The notes: a model not told the origin generated them from the letters alone. DNA of 24,188 bases from an uncultured Megasphaera sp. (GCF_900539295.1 NZ_UQBH01000032.1:1-24188); one strand, 5' to 3'. Counted from the first letter of the stretch, positions 1 through 8,893 are shown. Numbers and translations are program-made.

Positions 1-8
1 TAAAACTA

Positions 9-47
9 ACCCCCTAAAGTTAGATTTTTGGTCCAACTTTAGGGGGT
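9..47. repeat. Terminal hairpin of the insertion sequence (orfB side)
   Basis: ACCCCCTAAAGTT (9-21) and AACTTTAGGGGGT (35-47) form a perfect 13 bp inverted repeat with a 13-base loop, immediately after the orfB stop. It can act as a transcript end structure and contains the transposase-binding tip sequence. Confidence 0.7.
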
Positions 48-71
48 CGGTTCATTTCCGGTGGCAGTTTT

Positions 72-1000
72 TTATGCTGCCAACCAATAGCTGGCATGCT
101 TTTCCATGGGGGTCAAGACTCCCAGCTTTCTCTGTAATCGTTTAGTATTGTAGTATTCCATATATTCTTCTATCGCTCTAATCAGTGTTTCTCTCTCTGT
201 GAAACGATGGCCATAGTAACGTTCTCTCTTTAAGATGCCCCAAAATCCTTCCATAGGACCATTATCGATACATTTTCCTACGCGAGACATGCTTTGTATC
301 ATCCCAGCGGTCTTCAATTTAGCATGGAAACTTCTGTTGGTATATTGAAAGCCTCGGTCGCTATGAAACAGCGGATGGGCTTCTGGATTAGAAGCGACGG
401 CTTGTTCGAAGGTATCGAATACTAAAGCATTGTCATTTCTGTCACGAATTACGAAAGAGACAATTCTTCGATCATACAGATCAAGGATGGCACTCAGATA
501 TATTTTATGAACTTCATTTTCAAGATAATACTTAAATTCGGTAACATCGGTCAACCATTTTTCATTAGGGGCCGTCGCCGTAAAGTCTCTCTGAAGAAGA
601 TTTTCTGCTATAAATTGCGGCGTTGAAGCTCGACGAGTACATCCGTCGCTGCGATACTTAATGGTAGATTTGATGTTTTCTTCACGACAAATCCGGAGTA
701 CTCGTTTATCATTGAGGTGCATGCCGTAATACCGTTCCATATCGTCTCGAATCCGACGGTAGCCTTTGTCCGGATAAGCCCGGTGAATTTCTTCTATTCT
801 TTCGGCAGCCAGTCTGTTTTCTTGCTCGTTTGCAGGCAGGCGGCGATGAAGCCATTTGTAATAAGCGGCTCTGGTCACTCTTCCTAATTTGCATAAGGCT
901 GAAATGGGATAGTGATGCTCTTCGTGTTCTTCCTTAATGGCTAAATAAATATGAAGTTTTTTCAGTCGGCTCAGTCCCGCCTCCTCTCTATTTCGTCCAA
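72..1000 (-). CDS. IS3-family transposase OrfB (DDE integrase domain), expressed by -1 frameshift
   Basis: This is the catalytic half of an IS3-family transposase, which cuts and joins the element's ends. An rve-type DDE core is visible: Asp in WLTDVTE, Asp in HSDRG and Glu in PMEGFWG, with 35 residues between the second Asp and the Glu as expected. The first ATG of the frame is at 878, but the frame stays open upstream to about 1000. There it encodes a typical OrfB amino-terminal segment (LKKLHIYLAIKEEHEEHHYP) that lacks a good start of its own. It is therefore probably made as an OrfAB fusion after slippage at 1001-1007. No disruption is seen. Confidence 0.9.
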
Positions 1001-1693
1001 TTTTTTTAAGAAAGAAATCTCCATTTCGGCTTGCTTTCGCTTAGCTCTTTCCAACTTGAGTTCGGCACGCAATCTTTCTACTTCCGTAAGTTTGTCTTCA
1101 GGTTTTCTTTTTCCGCGATTATCTTGTAAAGCATCGAGACCACCGGCCTCGTATTTCAGCGTATAGCTGCGTGCCTGTTGGTAGGAAACATCGTACGTTA
1201 CCGCAGTTTCTGCGTAATTATGGTCATGGGCAATACAATACTGAACAATTTCAACTCGCTCATCAAATGTTGTTTTTCGGCCTTTCGTCATGATAGAAAA
1301 TCCTCCTGTTCCGGAAGCTTTCAGCTCCTCATGACTATTATACCGCTTAATCCATGTGCGTAGTTGTGTTGATGATCTCAAACCAAATCTTTGGCAGATA
1401 ACAGCTAGAGAACCTTCCTGATTCAGATAAGCGGTTACCGCCTGAGCCTTACATTCATGGGAATAGTGGTTGTTCTTTGTGTGTGTAAAGGCATCTATCC
1501 CATTCCCTTTATAACTACCAATCCAAGCTCTGACAGAAGGAGGGGTAACGGACAGACGTTTGGCAGCCTCATGGGTAGATTCTACCCCATGGAGGATGTT
1601 TTTGACGGTATGCAATTTCTCTTGGCGGATATCTTTGTTTTTCGCATTAAAAATACTCCCCTTTAAGTAGCATGAGATTTTATTATTTCTCAT
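971..1693 (-). CDS. IS3-family transposase OrfA (helix-turn-helix, leucine-zipper end)
   Basis: This 240-residue protein would bind the element's ends. Two HTH-like repeats are visible (AAKRLSVTPPSVRAWI near the N-terminus and AETAVTYDVSYQQARSYTLKY later). They are followed by a charged coiled-coil tail (RLRAELKLERAKRKQAEMEI) typical of IS150/IS3 OrfA dimerisation. The start is uncertain. ATG 1693 lies inside the terminal hairpin with a weak AGG site in front. The better ribosome site AAAGGGGAG (near 1660) is followed in frame only by non-standard codons such as ATT. The stop at 971 overlaps orfB in the -1 frame. Confidence 0.85.
   Translation of the reverse strand: MRNNKISCYLKGSIFNAKNKDIRQEKLHTVKNILHGVESTHEAAKRLSVTPPSVRAWIGSYKGNGIDAFTHTKNNHYSHECKAQAVTAYLNQEGSLAVICQRFGLRSSTQLRTWIKRYNSHEELKASGTGGFSIMTKGRKTTFDERVEIVQYCIAHDHNYAETAVTYDVSYQQARSYTLKYEAGGLDALQDNRGKRKPEDKLTEVERLRAELKLERAKRKQAEMEISFLKKLDEIERRRD
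1001..1007 (-). promoter_or_regulatory. -1 programmed ribosomal frameshift site, A AAA AAA
   Basis: On the minus strand the orfA codons read TTA AAA AAA TTG, a slippery A AAA AAA heptamer in the correct phase. Slipping back one base gives an open frame (IGRNREEAGLSRLKKLHIY...) that runs directly into orfB with no stop. The orfA frame instead ends at the TGA at 971. This is the usual IS150/IS3 arrangement. Confidence 0.8.
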
Positions 1694-1710
1694 GTCTACC
1701 TAAAGGGGAG
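1656..1710. repeat. Terminal hairpin of the insertion sequence (orfA side)
   Basis: CTCCCCTTTA (1656-1665) pairs with TAAAGGGGAG (1701-1710). Inside it, AGTAGCATGAGA pairs with TCTCATGTCTACC with one bulge and one mismatch, giving a stem of about 22 bp. It overlaps the orfA start and ribosome site. It would therefore fold in transcripts that enter the element from outside and could hide orfA initiation. Confidence 0.7.
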
Positions 1711-1777
1711 CATATCATATCATGGAAAGCCTTCTTTTTTACCGCCAATATACCTATTTACAGTCTGAAAACAGCTG

Positions 1778-4771
1778 CTACGAAGCCGTTTGCGGCTGAA
1801 TCGTTCCTTTTTCGATTTCAAAAATGTGAATCGTATCGGTTTCCCCGGAAAGTTCTTTCTGAACTTCCTGAGCCACTTTTTGGGTCGCTGCCGAGCAGGT
1901 GAACAGGAAGATCTGTTCTTTTTTGCCCAAGGCTGCTAAGAAGTGAATGGCTTCTTTTTGGCGTTGTTCATCAAAGCGAACTAAGATGTCGTCGAGGATC
2001 AGCGGCATCGGCTCGATCTGCCGAGAGAAAGCCATCGCCAGGCTGACACGGATAGCGAGGTAAATCTGATCGCCTAAGCCGCTGCTCCACTGTTTTTCCG
2101 GAATGCGGCGCGAAGTGCCGTCGACGGCAAAGAGCTGCTTGCCGTCGAGGCTTGCCTGAAGGGTATAGCGGCCCTGAGTCATGAGATTCAGATAGTCTCC
2201 GGCTTCACGGATGACGATGGGCTGACGGACTCGTTCATAGTAATCCTGAGCCTGTTCGAGCATATACTGGGTATACATGTAGGTCAACCAGTCATCGACA
2301 TGACGGTCCAAATCGGCCTTGCGGTTCTGCTGGGTCTGCAGGAGTTTTCCGTATTCGTCGCTCTTGGCCATCTGACTCAGGCGTTCGATGATACTGCCCC
2401 GTTTTTCAGCAACTTCGGCCAGTTTCTTTTCGGCATCGGCGATTTTTTTCTGGTAGTAATCGCGTTCGTCCGTCCAATTCTTGAGCGTGTGTATCTTCAA
2501 CTCATGGCGCAGTTCCGACAACTTCTTCGGATTCTTGGCAATGAGACGAATATGGGCCTCGGTCTGGTCATAGACTTCTTTATACTGGTGGAATTGACGG
2601 AACTTCAATAATTTACTGCGGAATTCCGCTTCGGTCTTAGCTCCGGCAGCACGAAGCAGTTCCCCCTGCATCTGAACTTTATGTTCCCGTTCTTCCGACA
2701 GGCTTTCGATTTGAGCTTCCCGCTCTTTTTGCTGCCGATCCTGTTCTTTGGCAACTTCAGCCTGAACGCGGATTTCCTGCCATTGTTTATATACGGCTTC
2801 CGCTTCATCAGGCGAGGCAGGCTTTTTAACGCCGACTTCGCGGAAAATCTGTTCCGCCGTATCGTTCCAGCGGGAAATGGAGCTGTTTACGTCAAGCTTG
2901 CGCTGTTTCCAATCAGACGAGGCCGTCGTCACCTGTTTCCAGATGTCCCAGGCTTCCTTGGCTTTCGCCATATCGGCCGTTTCCAGTTTCGTAAAGCCCG
3001 ATTGATCACGCCAGCCTTCCCAAGCCGTTTCACTGGCTAAGAGTTTTTTCTTGCAGGTATTGCCTTCTTCCTGCCAAGTTTCATAGATAGCGTCGTACAT
3101 CACCTTTTGCTCTTTCTGCCAGGCATTCTTGGACTCCCTCGTCTGCCAGTCCATATATTGCTTGCGAACGCCGTCCAGTTCCTGCTGCCACTTTTCATTG
3201 GCAGCCGTGACATCTAAGGTAATTTCAGCATCTTTGGAAAGATTGGCGATTTTTTCTTCGAGCTCACCTAATTGGCCTTCTATTTCCGCAATTTTTCGGG
3301 GAATCCGATCAGCCCCCGTTTTTTGACGGGCCAGGGAAATGACGGAAATGACGGCACAGGCCGCACCGGCGCCAAGACCAAGGGTCGAATCAAAGTCTGC
3401 CAAATAGACGGCAGCGACACAGGCCGCAGCCGCTAAGAGAAAGAGGACGCCGATGACAGTAAAGGCTTTCGACGGCCCGGTAGCCCCATTTTTCAGCCAA
3501 TCGAGCTGTTCCTGCAGAGTCTGCCGTTCCGTGACCGCCGTCTGTATAGCAGCCACTGCCGTTCCGACGGTATTCCATTCGTCTTTCGTCTTTTCCGTAT
3601 CTTCTGCCTCCGGTTCCGGAGAAGCTACATTCTTAGGCTGGGCAGCCTGCCATTTTTCCATTTCCTGGCGGCTGTGTTCCAGCGCAGAAGCGGCAGCCAT
3701 GCCGCGGGGCCAGTCGACGGCATCCGGGATTTCGCCGGTAACAGTCCAGCCTTTCAGGATTTCGGCCTGTTTATTTTTTTCAAAATCCCAGTCGATTTCC
3801 TTATCTTCATGGTCTTTTAAGTCGGCCAAGCCCTGCTTCCAAGCCGGAATATTTCGGTAAATATCGTCGATTTGAGGGCCGCAGACGAGCCAGCGATTCC
3901 ATGATTCCTGAAAGGCCGGTCCCTTTTGGTTCATTTCTTTCAAGTGCTTAATCTGTTCGTCGATTTCCTTGATCTTTTGGTCCATGTCGGCCCATTTTTG
4001 AGCGCCATCCATGGGAAATTGGGATACGTCAGCCAAATTCTGCATATGCTGCAGGGCATCCTGGCCGCGTTTATAGACATCCCAAGCCGCAATGGGCATG
4101 GAAATCTGTTCTATCTGCTGCTTTGATTCTTCAATATCGAGGCGGATGCGGTTTTCGATTTCATGAGTCGTCCGTTCCGTTTCCTGCAAATTGGCAAATT
4201 CATCTTCATCGTAGGCCAAGCTGCTGATCTGGCGGTCGAAGTCCTTCTGCTCATTGAGGAGGGCATTGATGGGCTTTTTCCCCTGCGGAGAGGCGACCAG
4301 GAGCTCACCCATCTCTTTAGCGACTTCACTGCGGGCCAAGCCCATGGCGACGCCGCCTTCAATGCTGAAAAAATGATTGCGGACAGCTTCATTGGACAGG
4401 ATTTTAAAGCCTTGAAGATCTTCCAACCCCATGGCAAAAATCTTGTCGTAAGTCTGACGGTCCAGACCGTGCCACCACAAATCGGCCGGTTCTTCCTGCA
4501 GTTTTTCCTCACCGTCCGATAAGGTGTATTCTTTTTCATTGCGGACGATCTTATATTCTTTTCCGTCTTCCCGGCGGATATCCATGCTGCCGAAATAGCC
4601 GTGCCAATCGCCCCGCAAGTAGCCGAAGAACATGGAGCGGACATACTTCATGAGGGTCGTTTTCCCGCTTTCATTCCGGCCGTGCATGACAATCAGCCCC
4701 TTTTCAGGGGGATTCCATTTGACACCATGATAAATCCCGAAATCAGCTAATTTCATCTGTATAATCTTCAT
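1778..4771 (-). CDS. YhaN-like SMC/Rad50-type AAA ATPase with central membrane hairpin
   Basis: This 997-residue ATPase is of the SbcC/Rad50-related YhaN type. The N-terminus has a Walker A (GRNESGKTT, residues 31-39). The C-terminus has an ABC-type signature (SSGLGDQIYLAIR) and a Walker B (PLILDDILVRFD). Between them lie long Gln/Glu/Lys-rich coiled coils, broken near residues 436-482 by two hydrophobic stretches (VIGVLFLLAAAACVAAVYLA and LGAGAACAVISVISLA) that look like a membrane hairpin. I chose ATG 4771 because AGAGGA precedes it and MKIIQMKLADFGIYHG is the usual start; an upstream extension to 4852 lies inside the previous gene. It starts 4 bases after the nuclease gene stops, so the two probably work as a nuclease-ATPase pair in DNA end processing or repair. 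The substrate is not known from sequence. Confidence 0.85.
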   Translation of the reverse strand: MKIIQMKLADFGIYHGVKWNPPEKGLIVMHGRNESGKTTLMKYVRSMFFGYLRGDWHGYFGSMDIRREDGKEYKIVRNEKEYTLSDGEEKLQEEPADLWWHGLDRQTYDKIFAMGLEDLQGFKILSNEAVRNHFFSIEGGVAMGLARSEVAKEMGELLVASPQGKKPINALLNEQKDFDRQISSLAYDEDEFANLQETERTTHEIENRIRLDIEESKQQIEQISMPIAAWDVYKRGQDALQHMQNLADVSQFPMDGAQKWADMDQKIKEIDEQIKHLKEMNQKGPAFQESWNRWLVCGPQIDDIYRNIPAWKQGLADLKDHEDKEIDWDFEKNKQAEILKGWTVTGEIPDAVDWPRGMAAASALEHSRQEMEKWQAAQPKNVASPEPEAEDTEKTKDEWNTVGTAVAAIQTAVTERQTLQEQLDWLKNGATGPSKAFTVIGVLFLLAAAACVAAVYLADFDSTLGLGAGAACAVISVISLARQKTGADRIPRKIAEIEGQLGELEEKIANLSKDAEITLDVTAANEKWQQELDGVRKQYMDWQTRESKNAWQKEQKVMYDAIYETWQEEGNTCKKKLLASETAWEGWRDQSGFTKLETADMAKAKEAWDIWKQVTTASSDWKQRKLDVNSSISRWNDTAEQIFREVGVKKPASPDEAEAVYKQWQEIRVQAEVAKEQDRQQKEREAQIESLSEEREHKVQMQGELLRAAGAKTEAEFRSKLLKFRQFHQYKEVYDQTEAHIRLIAKNPKKLSELRHELKIHTLKNWTDERDYYQKKIADAEKKLAEVAEKRGSIIERLSQMAKSDEYGKLLQTQQNRKADLDRHVDDWLTYMYTQYMLEQAQDYYERVRQPIVIREAGDYLNLMTQGRYTLQASLDGKQLFAVDGTSRRIPEKQWSSGLGDQIYLAIRVSLAMAFSRQIEPMPLILDDILVRFDEQRQKEAIHFLAALGKKEQIFLFTCSAATQKVAQEVQKELSGETDTIHIFEIEKGTIQPQTAS

Positions 4772-4775
4772 GACA

Positions 4776-6041
4776 TTATCCTCTTCTATGTTCCAGCAAG
4801 CGCTGCATGCCCAGCCACTTGGCTTTTTCAAAGTTTTCCAGCAGGCGATCATCGGAAATAGCCCGCCCGTATGCCCCGAGACGTTCGAACTCAGGCCGAT
4901 TCATGAGGATATCCCGCAAGGCCTTAGCCTTTTCAGCAGGCTCCATTTTTTCTAAGTTTTCGAAAACATTTAAATAATCGCCAACAGAATCAGGCAGTTT
5001 ACTCCGCTCATCCATGTTTATTTTCGGACGGGCCAGGTTGCGCAGCCGTTCGACCATGACGAAGGCATATTTCCCCTGCTCTTCTTCACGCCAGCTTTCC
5101 AGCCAGTACTGTGTCGCTTCCGGGTTGTTGATGACGTGATACATACTGCCGCTGCCTGTAAAGTTGACGGTCAGGAAAGTCGGCTTGCCGATGTCACGGC
5201 GCACTTTTTCCTTGGCAAAGCGCACGGCACCGCGGAGCTCCGATACCGATTCGAGGCCGTCAATGGCAATGTCGATGCTTTCCCAACGGACGATACTGGT
5301 GTCGATAAATTCGATATCCGTCGTCCCATAAGGACCGACTTCGACATAATAGCAGCCCCGAGGCCCGCTTTCCGTGCAGTCCAGCCCCTGGGGATTGCCG
5401 GCATAGACGATATAGGGCTTTTCACATAAAATCTCGTGCTTATGGATGTGTCCCAGGGCCCAATAATCCATACCGCATTCTTTTAAGTCGTCAAGGGTAC
5501 ACGGAGCGTATGTCGATTCCCGGCTCCCGACCTGGGTATGAAGCATGCCAATGGAAAACTTATCGCCGGCAGCTCGGTTAAACTTCCAGGCCAGATTTTC
5601 CCGCTGTTCCCCTTTGGCATAACTCTGGCCATAAACGGCCGCCGCTTCTTCTCCTTCAACGACCAGAGGTACCCGTTCAACGGCTTCTGCCGAAAAGATG
5701 TGGACATTAGGCGGGAAAGGGATTTTCGCCTTCCAGGCCTCGAGCGGATCGTGATTGCCGAGGACGGCAAAGACCTGTATCTGATGCTGAGCCAATTTAT
5801 GGAGAAGCCGCACATAGTCGAGCTGCGCCGTCAGGTTGTGATTGGCACTGGTATAGACGTCGCCTGTAATCAGGACGGCGTGAACTTGTTTATCGATAGC
5901 CAGCTGTACGATTTTTTGAAAGGCCCGGACCGGGGCTTTGCCGATGATGCGCTGCCACCGATCATCAATGGCGGCCAGGTTATGGAACGGGCTGCCTAAA
6001 TGAAGATCACCGCATTGAATAAACCGTAAATTTTTCGCCAT
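4776..6041 (-). CDS. YhaO/SbcD-like metallophosphoesterase (DNA exonuclease subunit)
   Basis: A 421-residue calcineurin-type phosphoesterase of the SbcD/Mre11 class, the nuclease partner of the YhaN-like ATPase. All metal motifs are visible: GDLHLG (residues 11-16), GDVY (Asp61), GNHDP (95-99), His168 in LHTQVG, and GHIHKHE (His198, His200). The C-terminal third (from about residue 250) would be the capping and ATPase-contact region. Start ATG 6041 follows a GGAAGGA ribosome site and lies 2 bases beyond the stop of the MocR gene, which suggests translational coupling. A start at 6065 would overlap that gene. Family assignment is firm; nuclease polarity and substrate are inferred. Confidence 0.88.
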   Translation of the reverse strand: MAKNLRFIQCGDLHLGSPFHNLAAIDDRWQRIIGKAPVRAFQKIVQLAIDKQVHAVLITGDVYTSANHNLTAQLDYVRLLHKLAQHQIQVFAVLGNHDPLEAWKAKIPFPPNVHIFSAEAVERVPLVVEGEEAAAVYGQSYAKGEQRENLAWKFNRAAGDKFSIGMLHTQVGSRESTYAPCTLDDLKECGMDYWALGHIHKHEILCEKPYIVYAGNPQGLDCTESGPRGCYYVEVGPYGTTDIEFIDTSIVRWESIDIAIDGLESVSELRGAVRFAKEKVRRDIGKPTFLTVNFTGSGSMYHVINNPEATQYWLESWREEEQGKYAFVMVERLRNLARPKINMDERSKLPDSVGDYLNVFENLEKMEPAEKAKALRDILMNRPEFERLGAYGRAISDDRLLENFEKAKWLGMQRLLEHRRG

Positions 6042-6043
6042 TA

Positions 6044-7441
6044 CTATCCTTCCTTCTCTGACCATGCTGCATGCAGGGCCGCAACGGCATCACGGAGCTT
6101 ACAGCTGGGAATTTTTGAAAATGACAGGAGAAACTCTTTATCTGTTTCCTGTGAGGGTGTTTCATAAAAAGACTGCATCGACAAGACGCGGCAGCCTTGT
6201 TTTTCCGCCTTTTTCAGCAGGTCCGCTTCTGACAGGGAGCTGTGCAGGCGGACGTGGCAATAGATGCCGGAAACGAGTTGGCCGACGACGATTTCCCGGC
6301 CAAAGGCGTCCATCAGGAGCTGACGCAAAAGTTCGCCTTTTTCCTGGTAATCCTTGCGCAGCCGGCGGACTTGACGCGAAAGCTCGCCGCTCTCGATATA
6401 TTCGGCCAGAACACACTGCTCGGGAACGGAAGCGCCTTGACGAAAGAGGCTTCGCTGTTCATTGTACAAGGGCATGAGTTCCGGCGGAAGCACCATATAG
6501 CTCAGGCGGACAAAAAAGGGCAGCACTTTCGACAAGGCCCCCATATAGATGACGCGGCCGCTGCGGTCCAATCCCTGAAGGGCCGGCACAGGCCGACCGT
6601 AATAGCGCAGCTCACTGTCATAATCGTCTTCGATGATGAGTCCGTCTGTCCCTTCCGCCCACTGGAGCAGACGATGGCGAACACCTGCCGGCATGACCGT
6701 CCCCGTCGGGAATTGATGAGACGGGCTGACATAGACCAGGCGAACCTTGCTTTTCTCCAGCTCGTCCACTTGAAGAAGGCCATCGCAAATCGGGATGGGA
6801 ACAATCGGATAGCCGCTGTTGCGGAAGATTTCCCGGCCCAGTCTGAAACCGGGCTCTTCAACACCGATGCAGTCGTATTTATGGCGCAGCAAATGGGTCA
6901 GTATGCCCAAGAGGGAAATCGTACCGGCGCCAATGATGATTTGTGAAGGTGAGGCATGGACACCGCGCGTTTCATAGACATAGCGGCTCAAAGCCCGGCG
7001 CAGATCAGGGACGCCCTGATCGTCATTGGCCGCCAACAAGCGGTCAGGTTCTGACAAAACCCGGTTCATGTACTTTCGCCAAATATCGAGGGGAAATCGT
7101 TCCAAAGCCATGTCGCCGCTGGCAAAATCGTAGTCATATACCGGTCGACGGACGATTTCCTGCACGACTTTTTGGCGGTCCGCGTCCGGCACCTGATCGC
7201 GCCGGCCAAGGGAGGCCACTTCATACCTGGCTTTGTGGCGGCGCAGGATATATCCTTCACTGGCCAACTGATAGTAGGCCTTTTCTACGGTCATCTTGCT
7301 GATGCCCGCCGCCTGTGCCAAATCACGCACGGAATCGAGCCGCATGCCGGCTACCATGCGGCTCGATTCGATTTCCTGACGATAATATTCATAAATTTGC
7401 ACATAAAATGGTTTGCTGATAGATTTGTCGAGTTGCAGCAT
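6044..7441 (-). CDS. MocR-type transcription regulator (GntR HTH fused to class I aminotransferase fold)
   Basis: A 465-residue PLP-dependent regulator. Residues 10-75 form a GntR winged helix (DSVRDLAQAAGISKMTVEKA). From about 105 onward it has a fold-type I aminotransferase domain with EDDYDSELRY (271-280) and the PLP lysine in GALSKVLPFF (Lys305). Members act as activators or repressors that sense PLP or an amine, often at vitamin B6 or amino-acid genes; no such gene is beside it here. It heads an operon with the two DNA-processing genes. The ribosome site before ATG 7441 is weak, but no better in-frame start exists and the N-terminus matches the family. Confidence 0.88.
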   Translation of the reverse strand: MLQLDKSISKPFYVQIYEYYRQEIESSRMVAGMRLDSVRDLAQAAGISKMTVEKAYYQLASEGYILRRHKARYEVASLGRRDQVPDADRQKVVQEIVRRPVYDYDFASGDMALERFPLDIWRKYMNRVLSEPDRLLAANDDQGVPDLRRALSRYVYETRGVHASPSQIIIGAGTISLLGILTHLLRHKYDCIGVEEPGFRLGREIFRNSGYPIVPIPICDGLLQVDELEKSKVRLVYVSPSHQFPTGTVMPAGVRHRLLQWAEGTDGLIIEDDYDSELRYYGRPVPALQGLDRSGRVIYMGALSKVLPFFVRLSYMVLPPELMPLYNEQRSLFRQGASVPEQCVLAEYIESGELSRQVRRLRKDYQEKGELLRQLLMDAFGREIVVGQLVSGIYCHVRLHSSLSEADLLKKAEKQGCRVLSMQSFYETPSQETDKEFLLSFSKIPSCKLRDAVAALHAAWSEKEG

Positions 7442-7510
7442 TGCGTCCGGCCTAAGGCCCTTCTCCCCTCTTTGGCGTTGCCATGTCTATAGTTGCCTCT
7501 GTAATACTAT

Positions 7511-7539
7511 ATTGTACCGAAAAACAGGCCGCCTGAAAA
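7511..7539 (-). promoter_or_regulatory. Candidate promoter for the MocR-YhaO-YhaN operon
   Basis: On the minus strand, TTTTCA (7534-7539) and TACAAT (7511-7516) are separated by 17 bases. They lie about 70 bases before the MocR start, in the gap after the hexokinase gene. No clear terminator separates hexokinase from this operon, so read-through is possible. Confidence 0.4.
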
Positions 7540-7588
7540 GGGGATGACCGTTGATTCCTCTGCAAAATCGCATATTTTCTTATAAAAA

Positions 7589-8860
7589 CTATTTTATGCT
7601 CATGGCAGCTGCAATGGCGGCTCCGACAGAAACCCCGTCTTGAACCAGAACAGGATCGACAGAAATCTGTTTTTCCCGCTCAGAACCTTCATTTTGGCAG
7701 GCCTGCATGGCATCTTCCATCATGACCAAGGCGCCGCGGACATGTTTTAAGACGCTGCCTTCAATGGCGATCGTCTGACTGGGAATGGGCAGTTCTTTAT
7801 ACAGATGGCGCAGGATACCGCAGCCGACGGCGCCTGCCAGCTGGGCGGACCGAACAAAAATAGCCGCGCCGATATGCCTTACGGGACGCACGTCTTCAAG
7901 GGGAACGATGCGGTTCCACAGTTTTCCCATCGTAAGCCGCCCCTGCTCATCGTCAGCGTTGCGAATAATGTCATGCATCGCCTCCGTCGTAAACGAAGGC
8001 AGTTCTTTTATGTCAAAATAGGACAACAGGGTCTGCCGAAAGATTTCGGACGCATAGGCCCCGCTCATCATCTTTTCCAATTTATGCAGCCCCGGCTGAG
8101 CCGAACCGGCATCGACGGCCTCATCCCAGCGATGACCGGTAACGCCGTTATAATCGCCGGCCTCTAAGTTGACGATCATCTTCCATTCCGGCTCATAATA
8201 ACAGGCATTAAATCCAGTCCCGCAGACCATGCCGATGCGCACCTTATCCTTGGTATACGCTGCCGATAATAAGAGGGCCGTCGTATCATTGACGATGGCA
8301 ACGGGCTCTATCTCACTGAGCCCTTGGCGCACGAGGGCCGCTTTTAATAAGGCATTGATGTTCTCGCCTTCTACCCCGGAAACGGCGACTTCCTTAGACC
8401 ACGACACCAGGCGGCCGTCTTCGATTCCGGTCCGCTCCAAGGCAAAGGAAAAAGCATGCCCCAATCGATAAGCCCGGTCACGCCGGGCAACGCGGCCGAC
8501 GAGGCGGGCTAAAAAATCAAATAGTTCTACTGCCGTCGTCGAAGATGACAGGTAATCGTACTCACCCTCCACCTTCAGTGGTCGGGATACCATTTTTTCG
8601 ATGATATAACAATGCCGTCCCAAGAGGCGAATCCGCGAGGCCCTCACATTAGTGCCTCCAAAATCAAGAGCCAAAAAGACACCCGCTTCATCCCCCTCCG
8701 GCAGGGATGCATAGGATTTTTCAGCCGACACCGTCGCCCCGGCCTCTCCGGCCAAGGCCCGTTCAATATCCGCCGAAAAATCGCGGGAAATTGCTTGCAG
8801 CCGTTCATCAGGCAAATAAAAATAACGGGCAATATCCGTCCAATCCATCCGTTCATTCAT
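7589..8860 (-). CDS. Hexokinase (eukaryote-type hexokinase family)
   Basis: A 423-residue sugar kinase that would phosphorylate glucose or other hexoses with ATP in the cytoplasm. Motifs match the eukaryote-type hexokinase family rather than bacterial Glk or ROK kinases. The phosphate-1 motif is LDFGGTNVR (65-73). The sugar-binding region is HAFSFALERT followed by LVSWSKE. The catalytic Asp192 is in VNDTTA, and there is a CGTGFNACY loop near 213. The start is ambiguous among GTG 8872, ATG 8869 and ATG 8860; ATG 8860 gives the best distance to the AGAGGTGA ribosome site. The neighbouring thi genes diverge from it. A PTS permease 7 kb away brings glucose in already phosphorylated, so this kinase would serve free hexose, for example from maltose or glycogen breakdown (inference). 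Confidence 0.85.
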   Translation of the reverse strand: MNERMDWTDIARYFYLPDERLQAISRDFSADIERALAGEAGATVSAEKSYASLPEGDEAGVFLALDFGGTNVRASRIRLLGRHCYIIEKMVSRPLKVEGEYDYLSSSTTAVELFDFLARLVGRVARRDRAYRLGHAFSFALERTGIEDGRLVSWSKEVAVSGVEGENINALLKAALVRQGLSEIEPVAIVNDTTALLLSAAYTKDKVRIGMVCGTGFNACYYEPEWKMIVNLEAGDYNGVTGHRWDEAVDAGSAQPGLHKLEKMMSGAYASEIFRQTLLSYFDIKELPSFTTEAMHDIIRNADDEQGRLTMGKLWNRIVPLEDVRPVRHIGAAIFVRSAQLAGAVGCGILRHLYKELPIPSQTIAIEGSVLKHVRGALVMMEDAMQACQNEGSEREKQISVDPVLVQDGVSVGAAIAAAMSIK

Positions 8861-8893
8861 GGCAGTCATCACCTCTCGTGAGTTTATAATTTT

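Larger units (their letters stand above)
1..1717 (-). mobile_element. IS3-family (IS150-type) insertion sequence, left tip at or beyond window edge
   Basis: The element carries orfA (971-1693) and orfB (72 to about 1000) on the minus strand, joined by a frameshift site. Its tips are imperfect inverted repeats: the left tip reads inward ACCCCCTAAAGTTAGA (from position 9) and the right tip reads inward CTCCCCTTTAGGTAGACA (from about 1710 on the minus strand). Each tip is also a hairpin: 9-21 pairs with 35-47, and 1656-1665 pairs with 1701-1710 with further pairing inside. The exact outer bases and the target duplication cannot be set, because the left edge coincides with the window start; the right limit is probably between 1710 and 1717. 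It lies just downstream of the YhaN-like gene and does not cut it. Both reading frames look intact, so the element may be active or recently active. Confidence 0.85.

Noticed and set aside
4772..4852. Longer N-terminus for the YhaN-like protein
   Set aside because: The extension overlaps the nuclease gene in another frame, and the family start MKIIQMKLADFG has its own ribosome site.
2300..6477. Many long plus-strand open frames opposite the MocR-YhaO-YhaN operon
   Set aside because: They are antisense shadows of GC-rich coding sequence without ribosome sites or recognisable domains.
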